Positions 1 to 8,650 of a DNA stretch of 64,000 nt are shown piece after piece. The stretch lies in contig NZ_BDBI01000016.1 of the NCBI RefSeq assembly GCF_001612905.1, positions 124,001 to 188,000 of the forward strand, given 5' to 3'. The translations under genes and the position numbers were made by a program. Positions within the stretch are counted from its first letter, which is position 1. Each line of letters begins with the position of its first letter. The DNA comes from Nocardia ignorata NBRC 108230. Its GTDB lineage: Bacteria > Actinomycetota > Actinomycetes > Mycobacteriales > Mycobacteriaceae. The notes beneath the pieces were generated by a model that did no database searches, had not been told where the DNA came from, and was given only the letters and a program-made list of their open reading frames with translations.

Positions 1-321
1 CGAACAGCACTGGCGTACACCGATGCCGGAGTCGACCTGGTTGTAGTCGCCGACGCTTTCGTCTACCGCACTCGTGATCCAGAAGCGGCAGAACGACTCT
101 CGTCCGCCTTCGACGACACTGCGATCTCACCCAATCAAACCCCGAAGACCGATCCCCCACCCGGTCTTCCCACCGCCGTCTGCTTCACCGGTGATCTGGA
201 CATGAACATCTCGCCGAACTGCCGCTTCACCGTGGGACGGTACGTTGTCCGCGTTCCGGGCACGAACCTGCAGGATGCTCATCAGCGCGCTGCAGCGCAA
301 TATCGCCTATTGGCCGAGTAG
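1..321 (+). CDS. C-terminal fragment of a probable lipoprotein, DUF7373-like (partial)
   Basis: An open frame runs from the first base to a TAG at 319-321, giving the last 106 residues of a protein whose start lies left of the window. The end carries two cysteines in the pattern CFTGD ... CRFTV, followed by a basic/alanine-rich helix ending in QYRLLAE. That arrangement resembles the C-terminus of the Nocardia lipoproteins grouped as DUF7373, which is a tentative recollection rather than a search result. The gene converges on the esx genes and is separated from them by a strong hairpin. Its role is unknown; it does not look like part of the secretion machine. In Mycobacterium the equivalent flank of ESX-4 is rplM-rpsI, so the neighbourhood differs here. 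Confidence 0.6.
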   Translation, partial: RTALAYTDAGVDLVVVADAFVYRTRDPEAAERLSSAFDDTAISPNQTPKTDPPPGLPTAVCFTGDLDMNISPNCRFTVGRYVVRVPGTNLQDAHQRAAAQYRLLAE

Positions 322-330
322 GCACAAAAG

Positions 331-366
331 CCGATGCCCTTCCGCAGAATTGCGGAAGGGCATCGG
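331..366. terminator. Bidirectional hairpin terminator between convergent genes
   Basis: The arms CCGATGCCCTTCCGCA (331-346) and TGCGGAAGGGCATCGG (351-366) pair perfectly over 16 bp around a GAAT loop. On the minus strand the stem is followed by CTTTTG, so it should end the esx transcript. On the plus strand it lies 9 bases after the stop of the lipoprotein fragment. Confidence 0.85.
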
Positions 367-395
367 TACCACCGATATCTGACCGAGTGCTCGAC

Positions 396-683
396 TCAGC
401 CGGCGATCTGCGCGGCCAGCGCCTTGTCGAGCGCACGCAGATCGGTGTGGCATTCCTGAGCCATCTGGGTGGCCTGCTGCAAGATGCTGGTGAGCTCCGT
501 GGAGATCGTGTCCCATTCGTTCTGGCGAGCCATTGCCGCCCCGGACATGTCACCCTCTTGACTCTTGAAAAAGCCGTCGAAGTCTGCCTTGAAATCCTTG
601 AGGTCGGCTTCGATGGCCCTGGCCTTGACCAGGATGTTCTCGGACGCCGTGTCTGCTCCCGGCAGAACCTTCTTGACGCTCAT
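396..683 (-). CDS. esxT: WXG100-like secreted protein, EsxT position, with MSG in place of WxG
   Basis: This 95-residue, mostly helical protein is the last gene of the ESX-4-like operon, the place EsxT occupies after EsxU in mycobacteria. It would be exported as a helical-hairpin heterodimer with its upstream neighbour. The mid-protein turn reads DMSGAAMARQ, so the tryptophan of the WxG motif is a methionine; a tryptophan appears six residues later in NEWDTI. Two ATGs are possible, at 689 and 683. AGGAG sits almost against the first and seven bases from the second, so I choose 683 (MSVKKV). The symbol rests on gene order rather than a sequence search. Confidence 0.75.
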   Translation of the reverse strand: MSVKKVLPGADTASENILVKARAIEADLKDFKADFDGFFKSQEGDMSGAAMARQNEWDTISTELTSILQQATQMAQECHTDLRALDKALAAQIAG

Positions 684-716
684 ATCCATACTCCTAAGGT
701 TTTGAATTGCCAGTCG

Positions 717-1034
717 TCAGGGCAGATCCAGAGAACTACCAGCCGCGGACAGCTTCGATGAGCCGTCTTCGTCGTTCGCGGCGAACTTCTTCGACGAGGA
801 GTTCAACAGGCCCGAGGCCTCCATCAGGAGCGCCTGCTGACGGGCTGCCTTCTCCTGGTAGCGATCCATCAGCCGCACAAAAGCGTTCGCGGCGTCACCT
901 TCCCACAGGGAGGGAACCAGCGCGCGAACCTCATCATCGATATTGTTGATCGCAGCCTGCAGGACGCCGTGTACCTGCTCGAAATTCTGTGACTGTTTAT
1001 CGATTCCAAGGACGTCAACGTTTGTTGTGCTCAC
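717..1034 (-). CDS. esxU: WXG100 family protein, EsxU position
   Basis: This 105-residue protein has the WXG100 layout of two helices joined by a turn carrying WEG at about residue 44, followed by DAANAF. It is the probable heterodimer partner of the next gene downstream and a substrate of the ESX-4-like machine. It starts at a GTG preceded by AAGGAG at good spacing. It lies 34 bases before its partner and 343 bases after the Rv3446c-family gene, so it may have its own promoter in that gap. The tail is rich in serine and lysine and lacks the obvious YxxxD export signal seen in many mycobacterial partners. Confidence 0.85.
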   Translation of the reverse strand: MSTTNVDVLGIDKQSQNFEQVHGVLQAAINNIDDEVRALVPSLWEGDAANAFVRLMDRYQEKAARQQALLMEASGLLNSSSKKFAANDEDGSSKLSAAGSSLDLP

Positions 1035-1377
1035 CTACGTCTCCTTACGTTCCCTCCAAGGCGCACTCTGCACCCTGCTACTTGGTTAGACGCCGCCCAT
1101 GCCGGATCGGTTCCATCAGATGCGAAGATTCTTCGATCCGCGGCGACGAGCAGGACGGGCTCGTGGCAGCACGCAAGCCGCGGTACACCTTCTCCGGTGC
1201 GCGAACGATGGCCCCCACTGCGATGATGGTAACCCCCCTCCCCTGCTCATCCGCCATGGCATGAGCTTGCGTCTTGCACGATACCGAACCCCACTCGCTT
1301 GCGCCAGCCTCGGCCTTTCTCCCATATCGCGTGGTGCAGCGGCCTCCTCGTGGTTGTTCGCGCCGGTCTGCTCCAAC
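1035..1377. other. Intergenic region upstream of the esx pair
   Basis: These 343 bases hold no convincing gene; the open frames in them lack ribosome binding sites and read like antisense of coding DNA. A palindrome CGAAGATTCTTCG (1123-1135) lies inside a larger inverted repeat, CGGATCG (1103-1109) with CGATCCG (1134-1140). This could be a transcript structure or an operator ahead of the esx genes. I see no clear -35/-10 pair. Confidence 0.4.
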
Positions 1378-2820
1378 TCACGGCCGAATGTGGAGGGCGC
1401 TGACCACCTGCTCACACGGCGCCATCACACCTTCCCAACCGCCCGCCGCGTACTGGCACCCGACGCTGACCTGGACCCCGTGTTCCACGAGGACTTGCCA
1501 GCGGACCGTTGATCCGTCGGCGGGACGTTCTTCGTATGACAAGCCCGGTCGGCCGGCGAAGACTACGTCGCGCGCTACTTCCGAGACCGTCCCGGCCGGC
1601 TTCCGCTTGATCAGGGCTTCGAGATCGGCGGCGACCTCGTTGTAGCCCGCGCCTGCGGTGAGGGGTTTCTGGATGACTGTGATGCGTTGGCGGGGGCCGG
1701 TTTCGGGGGTCAGGTCGGCTCGAGTGGGGTCGGTGGCGGGTGCCCGGTGCCAGCCGACCGGGATCAGCAGTTCGACGCGGCCGAGCTGTTCGGTGGCGGG
1801 CATGGGGGCCTTCGTCGTTGTGGGACGGGCCGGGGCCGATGAACTGCGGACAGTTGTCGTGGTGGGATCGACCGCAGCGGCGGCTGGTTGATCGGTGGAG
1901 CTGCCGAGAAGGAAGAAGCCGCCGATCGACGCGGCTGCGATGACGGCGGCCAGGGCGGCAGCACCGAAGTACAGAGGCCGACGGTCGACGGCGTTGGTGG
2001 CAGCGGCCCTGGCACGCAGGGGTTGCATCCACTCGGCGGCCGGGTCGGGTGGGATACGAGGGGTGTAGGTAGGGCCGGTGGGGATGGGCCGGGCTAGGTC
2101 GGCGCCTGTCAGGTGACTCAGCGGAACCTTTGTGCCGCAGACACTCTCGACAGCATCGGATACCGCGTCGCGAACTGCCGGATTGGTGGCGCCGAAGACC
2201 TGCACCACGTCGACGGGCCGATCGGCGAGCAATCGCGTCAGCAGCTCGACAAGCTGTCGACGACCTTCCTCGGAATCGAGTTCCGCGGCGGCGAGGTTCG
2301 GTTCGGCTTCGACGGCTTCGACGTGGGTGCCGTTCACGTCGTAACCCACCGTGGATGCCGTCGTCGACAACAGTCCGAACTCGACGACGGCGGTGCGGCG
2401 ACTACGACGTGCTGCCGGATCGACGGCGGAAGCATGGACCGCGCAGGACTCGAAAACGACTTCGTGCGCGAACTGCCTCGCGGCGGAGGCGAACAGATCG
2501 AGGGTGCGTTGACCCCACGCAGTCGGGTGAACGACGACGAAACGATCGCATTCCGCCGGAATCCGCAAGGCGTCGACTATCGCGGCGAGCACTGCCGACA
2601 ACCCCTGCACCGCCGACGGCATGCGCGGCGGTAAGGCGATCCGGTCGCAGGCGAGGTACTGCACCGCCGACACCACCTGGGTGGGTGGGGTCAGCGGTTC
2701 GCCGACGACCAGTTCGGAATTGTTGCTGCCCAACACGATCGACGGGACCACGTCCCAGTGGGTGGTGGCGCCGCGCGCCCACACCTTGGCTTCGCTGACG
2801 ACCAGCTCGACGACGGTCAT
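1378..2820 (-). CDS. Type VII secretion-associated protein, Rv3446c family
   Basis: This 480-residue protein matches the family encoded between eccC4 and esxU in mycobacterial ESX-4 loci. The N-terminal 270 residues look like a degenerate actin/Hsp70-type fold (MTVVELVVSEAKVWARG start). A proline-rich cytoplasmic linker and one membrane helix (about residues 285-310, FGAAALAAVIAAASIGG) follow. A Thr/Pro/Ala-rich spacer then leads to a C-terminal extracellular domain starting near LLIPVGWHR and containing two cysteines. Its start overlaps the eccC stop as ATGA, so it is translationally coupled to eccC. The role within the ESX-4 complex is not established; location and topology suggest a membrane-associated accessory factor. 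Confidence 0.85.
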   Translation of the reverse strand: MTVVELVVSEAKVWARGATTHWDVVPSIVLGSNNSELVVGEPLTPPTQVVSAVQYLACDRIALPPRMPSAVQGLSAVLAAIVDALRIPAECDRFVVVHPTAWGQRTLDLFASAARQFAHEVVFESCAVHASAVDPAARRSRRTAVVEFGLLSTTASTVGYDVNGTHVEAVEAEPNLAAAELDSEEGRRQLVELLTRLLADRPVDVVQVFGATNPAVRDAVSDAVESVCGTKVPLSHLTGADLARPIPTGPTYTPRIPPDPAAEWMQPLRARAAATNAVDRRPLYFGAAALAAVIAAASIGGFFLLGSSTDQPAAAAVDPTTTTVRSSSAPARPTTTKAPMPATEQLGRVELLIPVGWHRAPATDPTRADLTPETGPRQRITVIQKPLTAGAGYNEVAADLEALIKRKPAGTVSEVARDVVFAGRPGLSYEERPADGSTVRWQVLVEHGVQVSVGCQYAAGGWEGVMAPCEQVVSALHIRP

Positions 2821-5800
2821 TCCGGCTGCGGCATCCAGGCTGTCTGGATCAGCCCCTCGCCGTTACGGGTGACGAACATGCCTCGGCCCGGCGGCTTGGG
2901 GCTCGGCCGAGTGGTACCGACCAGCACACCCTCGTCACGGCTGCAGCTCATGACGAGCGCGGCCGACCCGAGGTCCTTCATCCGTGCCAGCGTTGCCTCG
3001 TACATGGCGCGGCCCGCACCACCGGAGCGACGGGCGATGATGAGGTGGAAGCCGAGGTCGCGGGCGTGCGGCAGGTGCTCGACGAGCGCCGATACCGGGT
3101 TGCCCTGTGACGTGGCGACCAGGTCGTAATCGTCGACGATCACATACAGCTCGGGGCCGCTCCACCAGGAACGCTCGCGCAACTGCTGGGGTGTGACCTC
3201 GGGACCGGGGGTCCGTTTGGCGACATACGCGGCGAGATCGGCCATGTTCTGGGTGAATTGTGGTGCGGTGGAACCGTATCCGGCCTGGTATCCCTCGGGG
3301 ATCAAGCCCAGCATCGAGCGGCGGTAGTCACCGACGATGAAGCGGGCCTCGTTCGGGGTGTTGGCCGCGGCGATGCCGTCGATGATCGAACGCAGCAGCG
3401 TCGTCTTACCCGACTCGGAGTCACCGATGATGATGAAGTGCGGGCTTTCCGCGAAATCGATGAACACCGGCGCGAGCTCGGCCTCGTTGATGCCGATCGG
3501 GATCCGCGTGCACTTGGTGCTGCGATCGACCCGCGACGGCCAATCGCCCGCCAGGTACAGCAGCTGTTCGCGCGGCAGCTGCTCGGGCAGCATCCGCACC
3601 TGCGGCGCATGCCGGCCGGGAGTCATCCGGCCGATCGTCTCGACCGCGCCCGCGACCGCCTGACCCAGGTTCCCCGGATCGGAGGAACCGTCGATGCGCG
3701 GCAGCGCGGTCAGCATGTGCAGGCATTCGGCGGTCATGCCTCGGCCCGGACGACCCTGTGGCACCAGGGAAGCGAACTTGCGACCGAGGTCGGAGTCCAT
3801 CGGGTCGCCGAGGCGGAGTTCGATGCGGGTGCCGATCTGGTCCTTGAGCGCGGGACGGGCCTCGGCCCAGCGGTTCAGCGCGATCACGACGTGCACGCCG
3901 TAGGAAAGACCTTGCACGGCGATGTTCATGATGGTCTGTTCGAGGGCGTCGAAGTCCTGGCGGATCGAGCCGAAGCCGTCGATCACCAGGAAGACATCGC
4001 CGAACGGGTCTTCGTGCGCGCCCGCGGCGGCAGGGCTCGACGACGGGTCGACGGAACGCAATCGGCGGAACTCGACCATCGACTCGATCCCGAGCTGACG
4101 GAAACGAGCCTCACGCGTGCGGACGATGGTGGTCATCTCCGATACCGTGCGCCGCACCAGGTTCTCGTCGAGACGGCTGGCGACCGAACCCACGTGCGGC
4201 AGCCCGGTGAGACCGGTCAAGGTGCCACCACCGAAATCGAGGCAATAGAACTGCACCTGCTCCGCGGTGTGCGTCAGCGCCATCGCCATGATCATCGAAC
4301 GCAGCGCGGTCGACTTACCCGACTGCGGACCGCCGACCACGGCCACGTTGCCGCGCGAACCCGACAGGTCGACGACGAACGGGTCGCGACGCTGGTCGTA
4401 GGGGCGGTCGACCAGGCCCATGGGTGCGCGCAGGGTGGCGACGGCGGAGTACTCCCCCGTGAGAATCGACCGCGGAATCAACTGATCCAACGTCGGTGCC
4501 TCGTCCAACGGCGGCAACCAGATCTCGTGTGCGGGACGCCCATGACCCTGGATGCGGGAGACGAGCATGTTCAGGTTCGACACCTGGTCGTTCTCGTCGC
4601 CCGTCGGCTCCGGCTCGTACTCGGCCTCGACCGGCAGCGGGATGCGGTCGGAGGTGCGGAAGTCGACGTGGGTGGCGCTGAAGGGGCGGGCGTTGACGTC
4701 GATCTCGCCGCCGACGATGCCCGCGCTGGTGACCTCGCGCTGGGAGCCGCCGCCGACGTAGGGGCCGGAGACGTAGGAGGCCTGGAAGCGCTGGATCTCG
4801 CCGGAGTCGGCTTTGAGGTAACCACCACCGGGTGAGTTGGGCAGGTTGTAGGCGTCAGGGACGCCGAGGACCTGGCGGGACTCGTTGGCGGAGAAGGTCT
4901 TCAGGCCGATGCGGTAAGACAGGTGGGACTCGAGGCCCTTGAGCTTGCCCTCTTCCAGGCGCTGGGAGGCGAGCAGCAGGTGCACGTGCAGCGAGCGGCC
5001 GAGGCGGCCGATCATCACGAACAGTTCGGCGAAATCGGGGTGCTGGGTGAGGAGTTCGGAGAACTCGTCGAGCACGACGAACAGGGCAGGCAGTGGGTCG
5101 AGGTCGGCGCCTGCCGCGCGGGCCTTCTCGTATTCGGAGACGTTGGCGAAGTTGCCCGCCTGACGCAGGACTTCCTGGCGGCGGTTCATCTCACCGGCCA
5201 GGGCGTCCTTCATACGGTCGACGAGGTCGGCCTCGTCTTCGAGGTTGGTGATGACGGCGGCGACGTGCGGGACACCGTCGAGGCCGAGGAAGGTGGCGCC
5301 ACCCTTGAAGTCGACCAGGACGAGATTGAGCTGGTCGGGTGAGTGGGTGGCGAGCAGGCTGAGCACGAGGGTGCGCAGGAACTCGGACTTGCCGGAACCG
5401 GTGGCGCCGATACAGAGGCCGTGCGGGCCCATACCGTTCTCCGCGGCTTCCTTGATGTCGAGTTCCACGGGGGCACCGTCGGCGCCGAGACCGAAGGGCA
5501 CACGCAGGCGTTCGCGGCCATAGCGAGGGCGCCACGCGCTGGCGGGGTTGAAGTTGCCGATGTCGCCGAGGTTCATCAGCTGCGCCCAGCTGGTGATGGC
5601 CTCGGACTCGTCGGTCTCCACATCGCTGCTGCGCTGGGTGGCGGCGCGGTAGGGGGCGAGGCGACGGGCGGCCTGCTGGGCCTGCTCGGCGCTGACGCGG
5701 TCGATGGTTGCGAAGCGTTCCTGATTGCCGGTGGCACCGCGGCCGAGGCATTCACCGTTCTCGACGACCATCTTGATGCCGCGCGAAACGGCAAGGCGCG

Positions 5801-6854
5801 GTGCGTAATTGCACAGGTCGATGATGGTGACGCCCTCGAAACCGGACTCGCGCAGCTGGTCGTCCTCGGCCTCGAGCAGACCGCCGTCGACCACGATCAC
5901 CACGTGCACCATGTTCGGGTTGTTCGGCTGGTTACGCGAGTAACGCACCCGGTTGCCGAGCAGCGGGTGCAGGCCCGACATCGCTTCGCGGATGGAGCCG
6001 TAGAACATGCGCTGGGTGCCGACACCGTCGGTCACCTCGGGATGCTGGGTGTGCGGTAGCCACTTGGTCCACTCCCATTCACGGGCGGTGTCGGGGCCGC
6101 ACACCACCGCGACCAGCACCTGGTCGGGAGCCTGGAACATGCACAGCTGCAACAACATCGCGCGCGTCATGTCGCGGGCCTGGGCGCGGTCGCCGTCGAG
6201 GGCGATGGTGCCGAAACCCTTCACCGCGATGGCCGTCGGCAGGTCGGGGACGGTGGAGTGCGCGCGGACGAAACGACGGAGGGAGACCGCCGCGATCGGC
6301 TCGAGCTCTTCGACGGGACCGGTCTCGGGGGCGACGAGGCGGGTCGCGAGGCGCTGACCACCCAGGCCGATACGGGCGTGGCAGAAATCCTTGTCGCCGG
6401 AGCGTCGTTCCCACATGCGGCTGGTGCCGGCGAGCATCCAGATCAGGCCGGGCTCGGGGTGACTCCACTCGACGGCGGCGCGCTGCTGCTTGGCGGTCTC
6501 GTCGACGTCCTTGCGGACCTGATCGAGATAACGCAAGTAGTCTTTACGATCCTCGTTGGCCTCGGCGGCCTTGGCGCCCTTGCCGTTTCCCTGGCCGAAC
6601 ATGGTGACCATCGACATGATCATCATCAGCGGGAACATCATCGACATCGGGTTGGACAGCATGCCGCTGCCCTGGGTGAACATCAGCGCCATCATGCCGA
6701 CCATGCCGACCACCATGACCACGGGCATCAGCTTCATCAGCAGATTTCCGGGGGTGATGCGCGGGATCTCGGGCGGCGGCTGGAGGGTGACTTCGCCACC
6801 GGGCGTGCGCGGCATCTCGCGCCGGGCACGGCGCTGGAACCGGACTGTGCTCAT
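2817..6854 (-). CDS. eccC4: ESX-4-like secretion ATPase EccC
   Basis: This 1,345-residue FtsK/SpoIIIE-family motor pulls Esx substrates through the type VII inner-membrane channel. Two methionine-rich membrane helices lie at about residues 37-90, followed by a DUF-type stalk and three ATPase domains. Walker A sequences are GATGSGKSE near 483, GGPQSGKST near 841 and GDSESGKTT near 1146. The first ATPase has a full Walker B with a catalytic acid (VVLDEF). The second has VIDGF without the glutamate, as is usual for EccC. The protein is a full-length fusion of the EccCa and EccCb halves. The start has GGGGGAG eight bases upstream. It heads the leftward operon eccC, Rv3446c-family gene, esxU, esxT and is divergent from eccD. 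Confidence 0.97.
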   Translation of the reverse strand: MSTVRFQRRARREMPRTPGGEVTLQPPPEIPRITPGNLLMKLMPVVMVVGMVGMMALMFTQGSGMLSNPMSMMFPLMMIMSMVTMFGQGNGKGAKAAEANEDRKDYLRYLDQVRKDVDETAKQQRAAVEWSHPEPGLIWMLAGTSRMWERRSGDKDFCHARIGLGGQRLATRLVAPETGPVEELEPIAAVSLRRFVRAHSTVPDLPTAIAVKGFGTIALDGDRAQARDMTRAMLLQLCMFQAPDQVLVAVVCGPDTAREWEWTKWLPHTQHPEVTDGVGTQRMFYGSIREAMSGLHPLLGNRVRYSRNQPNNPNMVHVVIVVDGGLLEAEDDQLRESGFEGVTIIDLCNYAPRLAVSRGIKMVVENGECLGRGATGNQERFATIDRVSAEQAQQAARRLAPYRAATQRSSDVETDESEAITSWAQLMNLGDIGNFNPASAWRPRYGRERLRVPFGLGADGAPVELDIKEAAENGMGPHGLCIGATGSGKSEFLRTLVLSLLATHSPDQLNLVLVDFKGGATFLGLDGVPHVAAVITNLEDEADLVDRMKDALAGEMNRRQEVLRQAGNFANVSEYEKARAAGADLDPLPALFVVLDEFSELLTQHPDFAELFVMIGRLGRSLHVHLLLASQRLEEGKLKGLESHLSYRIGLKTFSANESRQVLGVPDAYNLPNSPGGGYLKADSGEIQRFQASYVSGPYVGGGSQREVTSAGIVGGEIDVNARPFSATHVDFRTSDRIPLPVEAEYEPEPTGDENDQVSNLNMLVSRIQGHGRPAHEIWLPPLDEAPTLDQLIPRSILTGEYSAVATLRAPMGLVDRPYDQRRDPFVVDLSGSRGNVAVVGGPQSGKSTALRSMIMAMALTHTAEQVQFYCLDFGGGTLTGLTGLPHVGSVASRLDENLVRRTVSEMTTIVRTREARFRQLGIESMVEFRRLRSVDPSSSPAAAGAHEDPFGDVFLVIDGFGSIRQDFDALEQTIMNIAVQGLSYGVHVVIALNRWAEARPALKDQIGTRIELRLGDPMDSDLGRKFASLVPQGRPGRGMTAECLHMLTALPRIDGSSDPGNLGQAVAGAVETIGRMTPGRHAPQVRMLPEQLPREQLLYLAGDWPSRVDRSTKCTRIPIGINEAELAPVFIDFAESPHFIIIGDSESGKTTLLRSIIDGIAAANTPNEARFIVGDYRRSMLGLIPEGYQAGYGSTAPQFTQNMADLAAYVAKRTPGPEVTPQQLRERSWWSGPELYVIVDDYDLVATSQGNPVSALVEHLPHARDLGFHLIIARRSGGAGRAMYEATLARMKDLGSAALVMSCSRDEGVLVGTTRPSPKPPGRGMFVTRNGEGLIQTAWMPQPE

Positions 6855-7038
6855 GGTCGAAGACTCCCCCTGCTTGACTACTCGCTGTCTGTCCTCGCGA
6901 CGGGCTCAGTGTAGAGGTCGCGGCCGACATGTCGTATGGTTCGTCAGGCATTCTGCTGTCCGAACGGTGGGTTCCGCAAACTGTCGGCCGCTGACCGGTC
7001 GAGCGGAAACGCGAGGTAGAGACGGAGTTGGGGGAGTT

Positions 7039-8505
7039 TTGACGCACGCGCGACTCGATCATGTGGAAGAGGATTCCGCGCGCGGAATCGTTCGCGCACC
7101 CGACCTTGCCCGGGTGACGATTCTGGCCAAGCACACACAGGTCGACATGGCGATTCCGGTGGACGTTCCGGTCGCGCTCGTCATCCCGAGTGTGGTCGAC
7201 ATGGTCGCCGCGCACAGCCGCTCCAACGACTTCGACAACGACGGCGAACGCTACGAACCCGCCGAATGGGTCCTGGCCCGCATCGGCCACCCGCCCTTCT
7301 CGAACTCGCTGAGCCTCGGGGAACACGGCGTGCGCGACGGTGAGCTGCTGATGCTCGAGAGCGCCTCGCACACCGCGCCGACGCCGCTGTTCGACGACAT
7401 CATGTACAACGTCGCGATCGCCGACGCAGAGCACTATCGCAGCTGGACTCCCAAGACCGCGCGCATCACCGGTTCCGTGCTCGCCGCGCTCACGATGCTG
7501 GTCGGCTGCTTCGGCCTGCTCGCCGCCCCCGACGGTGTGCCGTTCTGGGTGAGCGGGTCGCTCGCGCTGTTCGTCGCGGTGCTGTGCGTGATCGCCGGGA
7601 CCGTGCTCAGCCGCATGTACGGCGACACCTCAGCCGCGCTGGTCCTCGGCGGATGTGCCCTGCCGACCGCGTTCACCGGCGGCATGATGCTGGTGCCCGA
7701 CCACTACGGCTGGGCGAATCTGTTGCTCGGCGCCGCGCTGTTCGGTGCGACGGCGGTGCTCGCGTGGCGGGTGACCGGGGTGGGGCTCGCGCTGTTCATC
7801 GGTGCCGCCGCGATTTCGGTGTTCGTCGTTCCCGCCGCGCTGGTCGGTCTGCTCACCGATCAGCCGGTGAAGGCCATCGGCGCCGTGGTCGCGGCGCTGG
7901 CGCTCGCGGGTCTTTCACTCTCGCCGCGTGTTTCGATGCTGCTGGCCAAGCTGCCGCTGCCGCCGGTCCCCTCCCCCGGCACCCCGATCGACCCCACCGA
8001 GGACGACCCGGACGACCACCGCGCCCTGCCGACCCTCGACAACCTGCGCGCCCGTTCGGAACGGGCCCGCAACTACCTCGCCGGGCTGGTCAGCGCGACC
8101 ACGCTGGTCACCGTCGTCGGCGCGCTGCTCGCGACCAACCCGACCGCCGACGACCCGTACTGGCCGGGCATCGCACTCGCGCTGGTCTGCGCGGTGGTGC
8201 TGATGTTCCGCAGCCGCACCTACGCGGGCGCAGAGCAGGCCGTTGTGCTGATCGCGGGTGGTTCGGCGATCGTGCTGCTGATGCTGATCGGTGTCGCGGT
8301 CGGGATGGAACAGCCGCTCGTCGTGTTCGGGGCCGCGCTGGTGATCCTGGTCGCCGCGCTGATCATCGGCCTGATCGTGCCCAACCAGTCCGCCACCCCG
8401 CCGATGCGCCGGGCCGCCGAACTCATCGAGTACGGCTTCGTCGCCGCGGTGCTTCCGCTGGTGTTCTGGGTCGCCGATCTCTACTCGCTGGTGCGCGGTC
8501 TGTAG
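7039..8505 (+). CDS. eccD4: ESX-4-like membrane channel protein EccD
   Basis: EccD is the multi-spanning core of the type VII inner-membrane complex. After a short lead, residues about 20-100 form the ubiquitin-like cytosolic domain (RVTILAKHTQVDMAIPV). About eleven hydrophobic helices then run to the C-terminus, with a cytosolic Pro/Asp loop around PPVPSPGTPIDPTEDD. The frame stays open far upstream into eccC antisense, so the start must be chosen. I take TTG 7039, just after GGGGGAG, although the spacing is short; GTG 7063 is the alternative. It is transcribed away from eccC across a gap of about 180 bases and ends at a strong terminator. The mycP4 gene that normally follows is absent. Confidence 0.93.
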   Translation: MTHARLDHVEEDSARGIVRAPDLARVTILAKHTQVDMAIPVDVPVALVIPSVVDMVAAHSRSNDFDNDGERYEPAEWVLARIGHPPFSNSLSLGEHGVRDGELLMLESASHTAPTPLFDDIMYNVAIADAEHYRSWTPKTARITGSVLAALTMLVGCFGLLAAPDGVPFWVSGSLALFVAVLCVIAGTVLSRMYGDTSAALVLGGCALPTAFTGGMMLVPDHYGWANLLLGAALFGATAVLAWRVTGVGLALFIGAAAISVFVVPAALVGLLTDQPVKAIGAVVAALALAGLSLSPRVSMLLAKLPLPPVPSPGTPIDPTEDDPDDHRALPTLDNLRARSERARNYLAGLVSATTLVTVVGALLATNPTADDPYWPGIALALVCAVVLMFRSRTYAGAEQAVVLIAGGSAIVLLMLIGVAVGMEQPLVVFGAALVILVAALIIGLIVPNQSATPPMRRAAELIEYGFVAAVLPLVFWVADLYSLVRGL

Positions 8506-8518
8506 CTTTCGCACGGAC

Positions 8519-8567
8519 GGGGCTGCCGCCCAACGGGATTCGACCGGTGGGCAGGCAGCCCCTTTTT
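8519..8567 (+). terminator. Rho-independent terminator after eccD
   Basis: GGGGCTGCC (8519-8527) pairs with GGCAGCCCC (8554-8562), extended by GCCCA/TGGGC after a one-base bulge, and the stem is followed by TTTTT. It separates eccD from the channel gene, which therefore needs its own promoter. Confidence 0.9.
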
Positions 8568-8650
8568 CGTCGGTCCGGCCCTGTCCTCGGCGGTGGGCCG
8601 GGCGCGCTACTGTCCTGCTCAGACGTGCAGTCCAGCGAGGCAGGTACCCC

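Noticed and set aside
1116..1415. 99-residue minus-strand frame before the esx pair
   Set aside because: There is no ribosome binding site, it is arginine-rich, and it overlaps the 3' end of the Rv3446c-family gene.
3258..4835. 525-residue plus-strand open frame antisense to eccC
   Set aside because: It mirrors the codon pattern of eccC, has no ribosome binding site or recognisable domain, and the eccC reading is certain.
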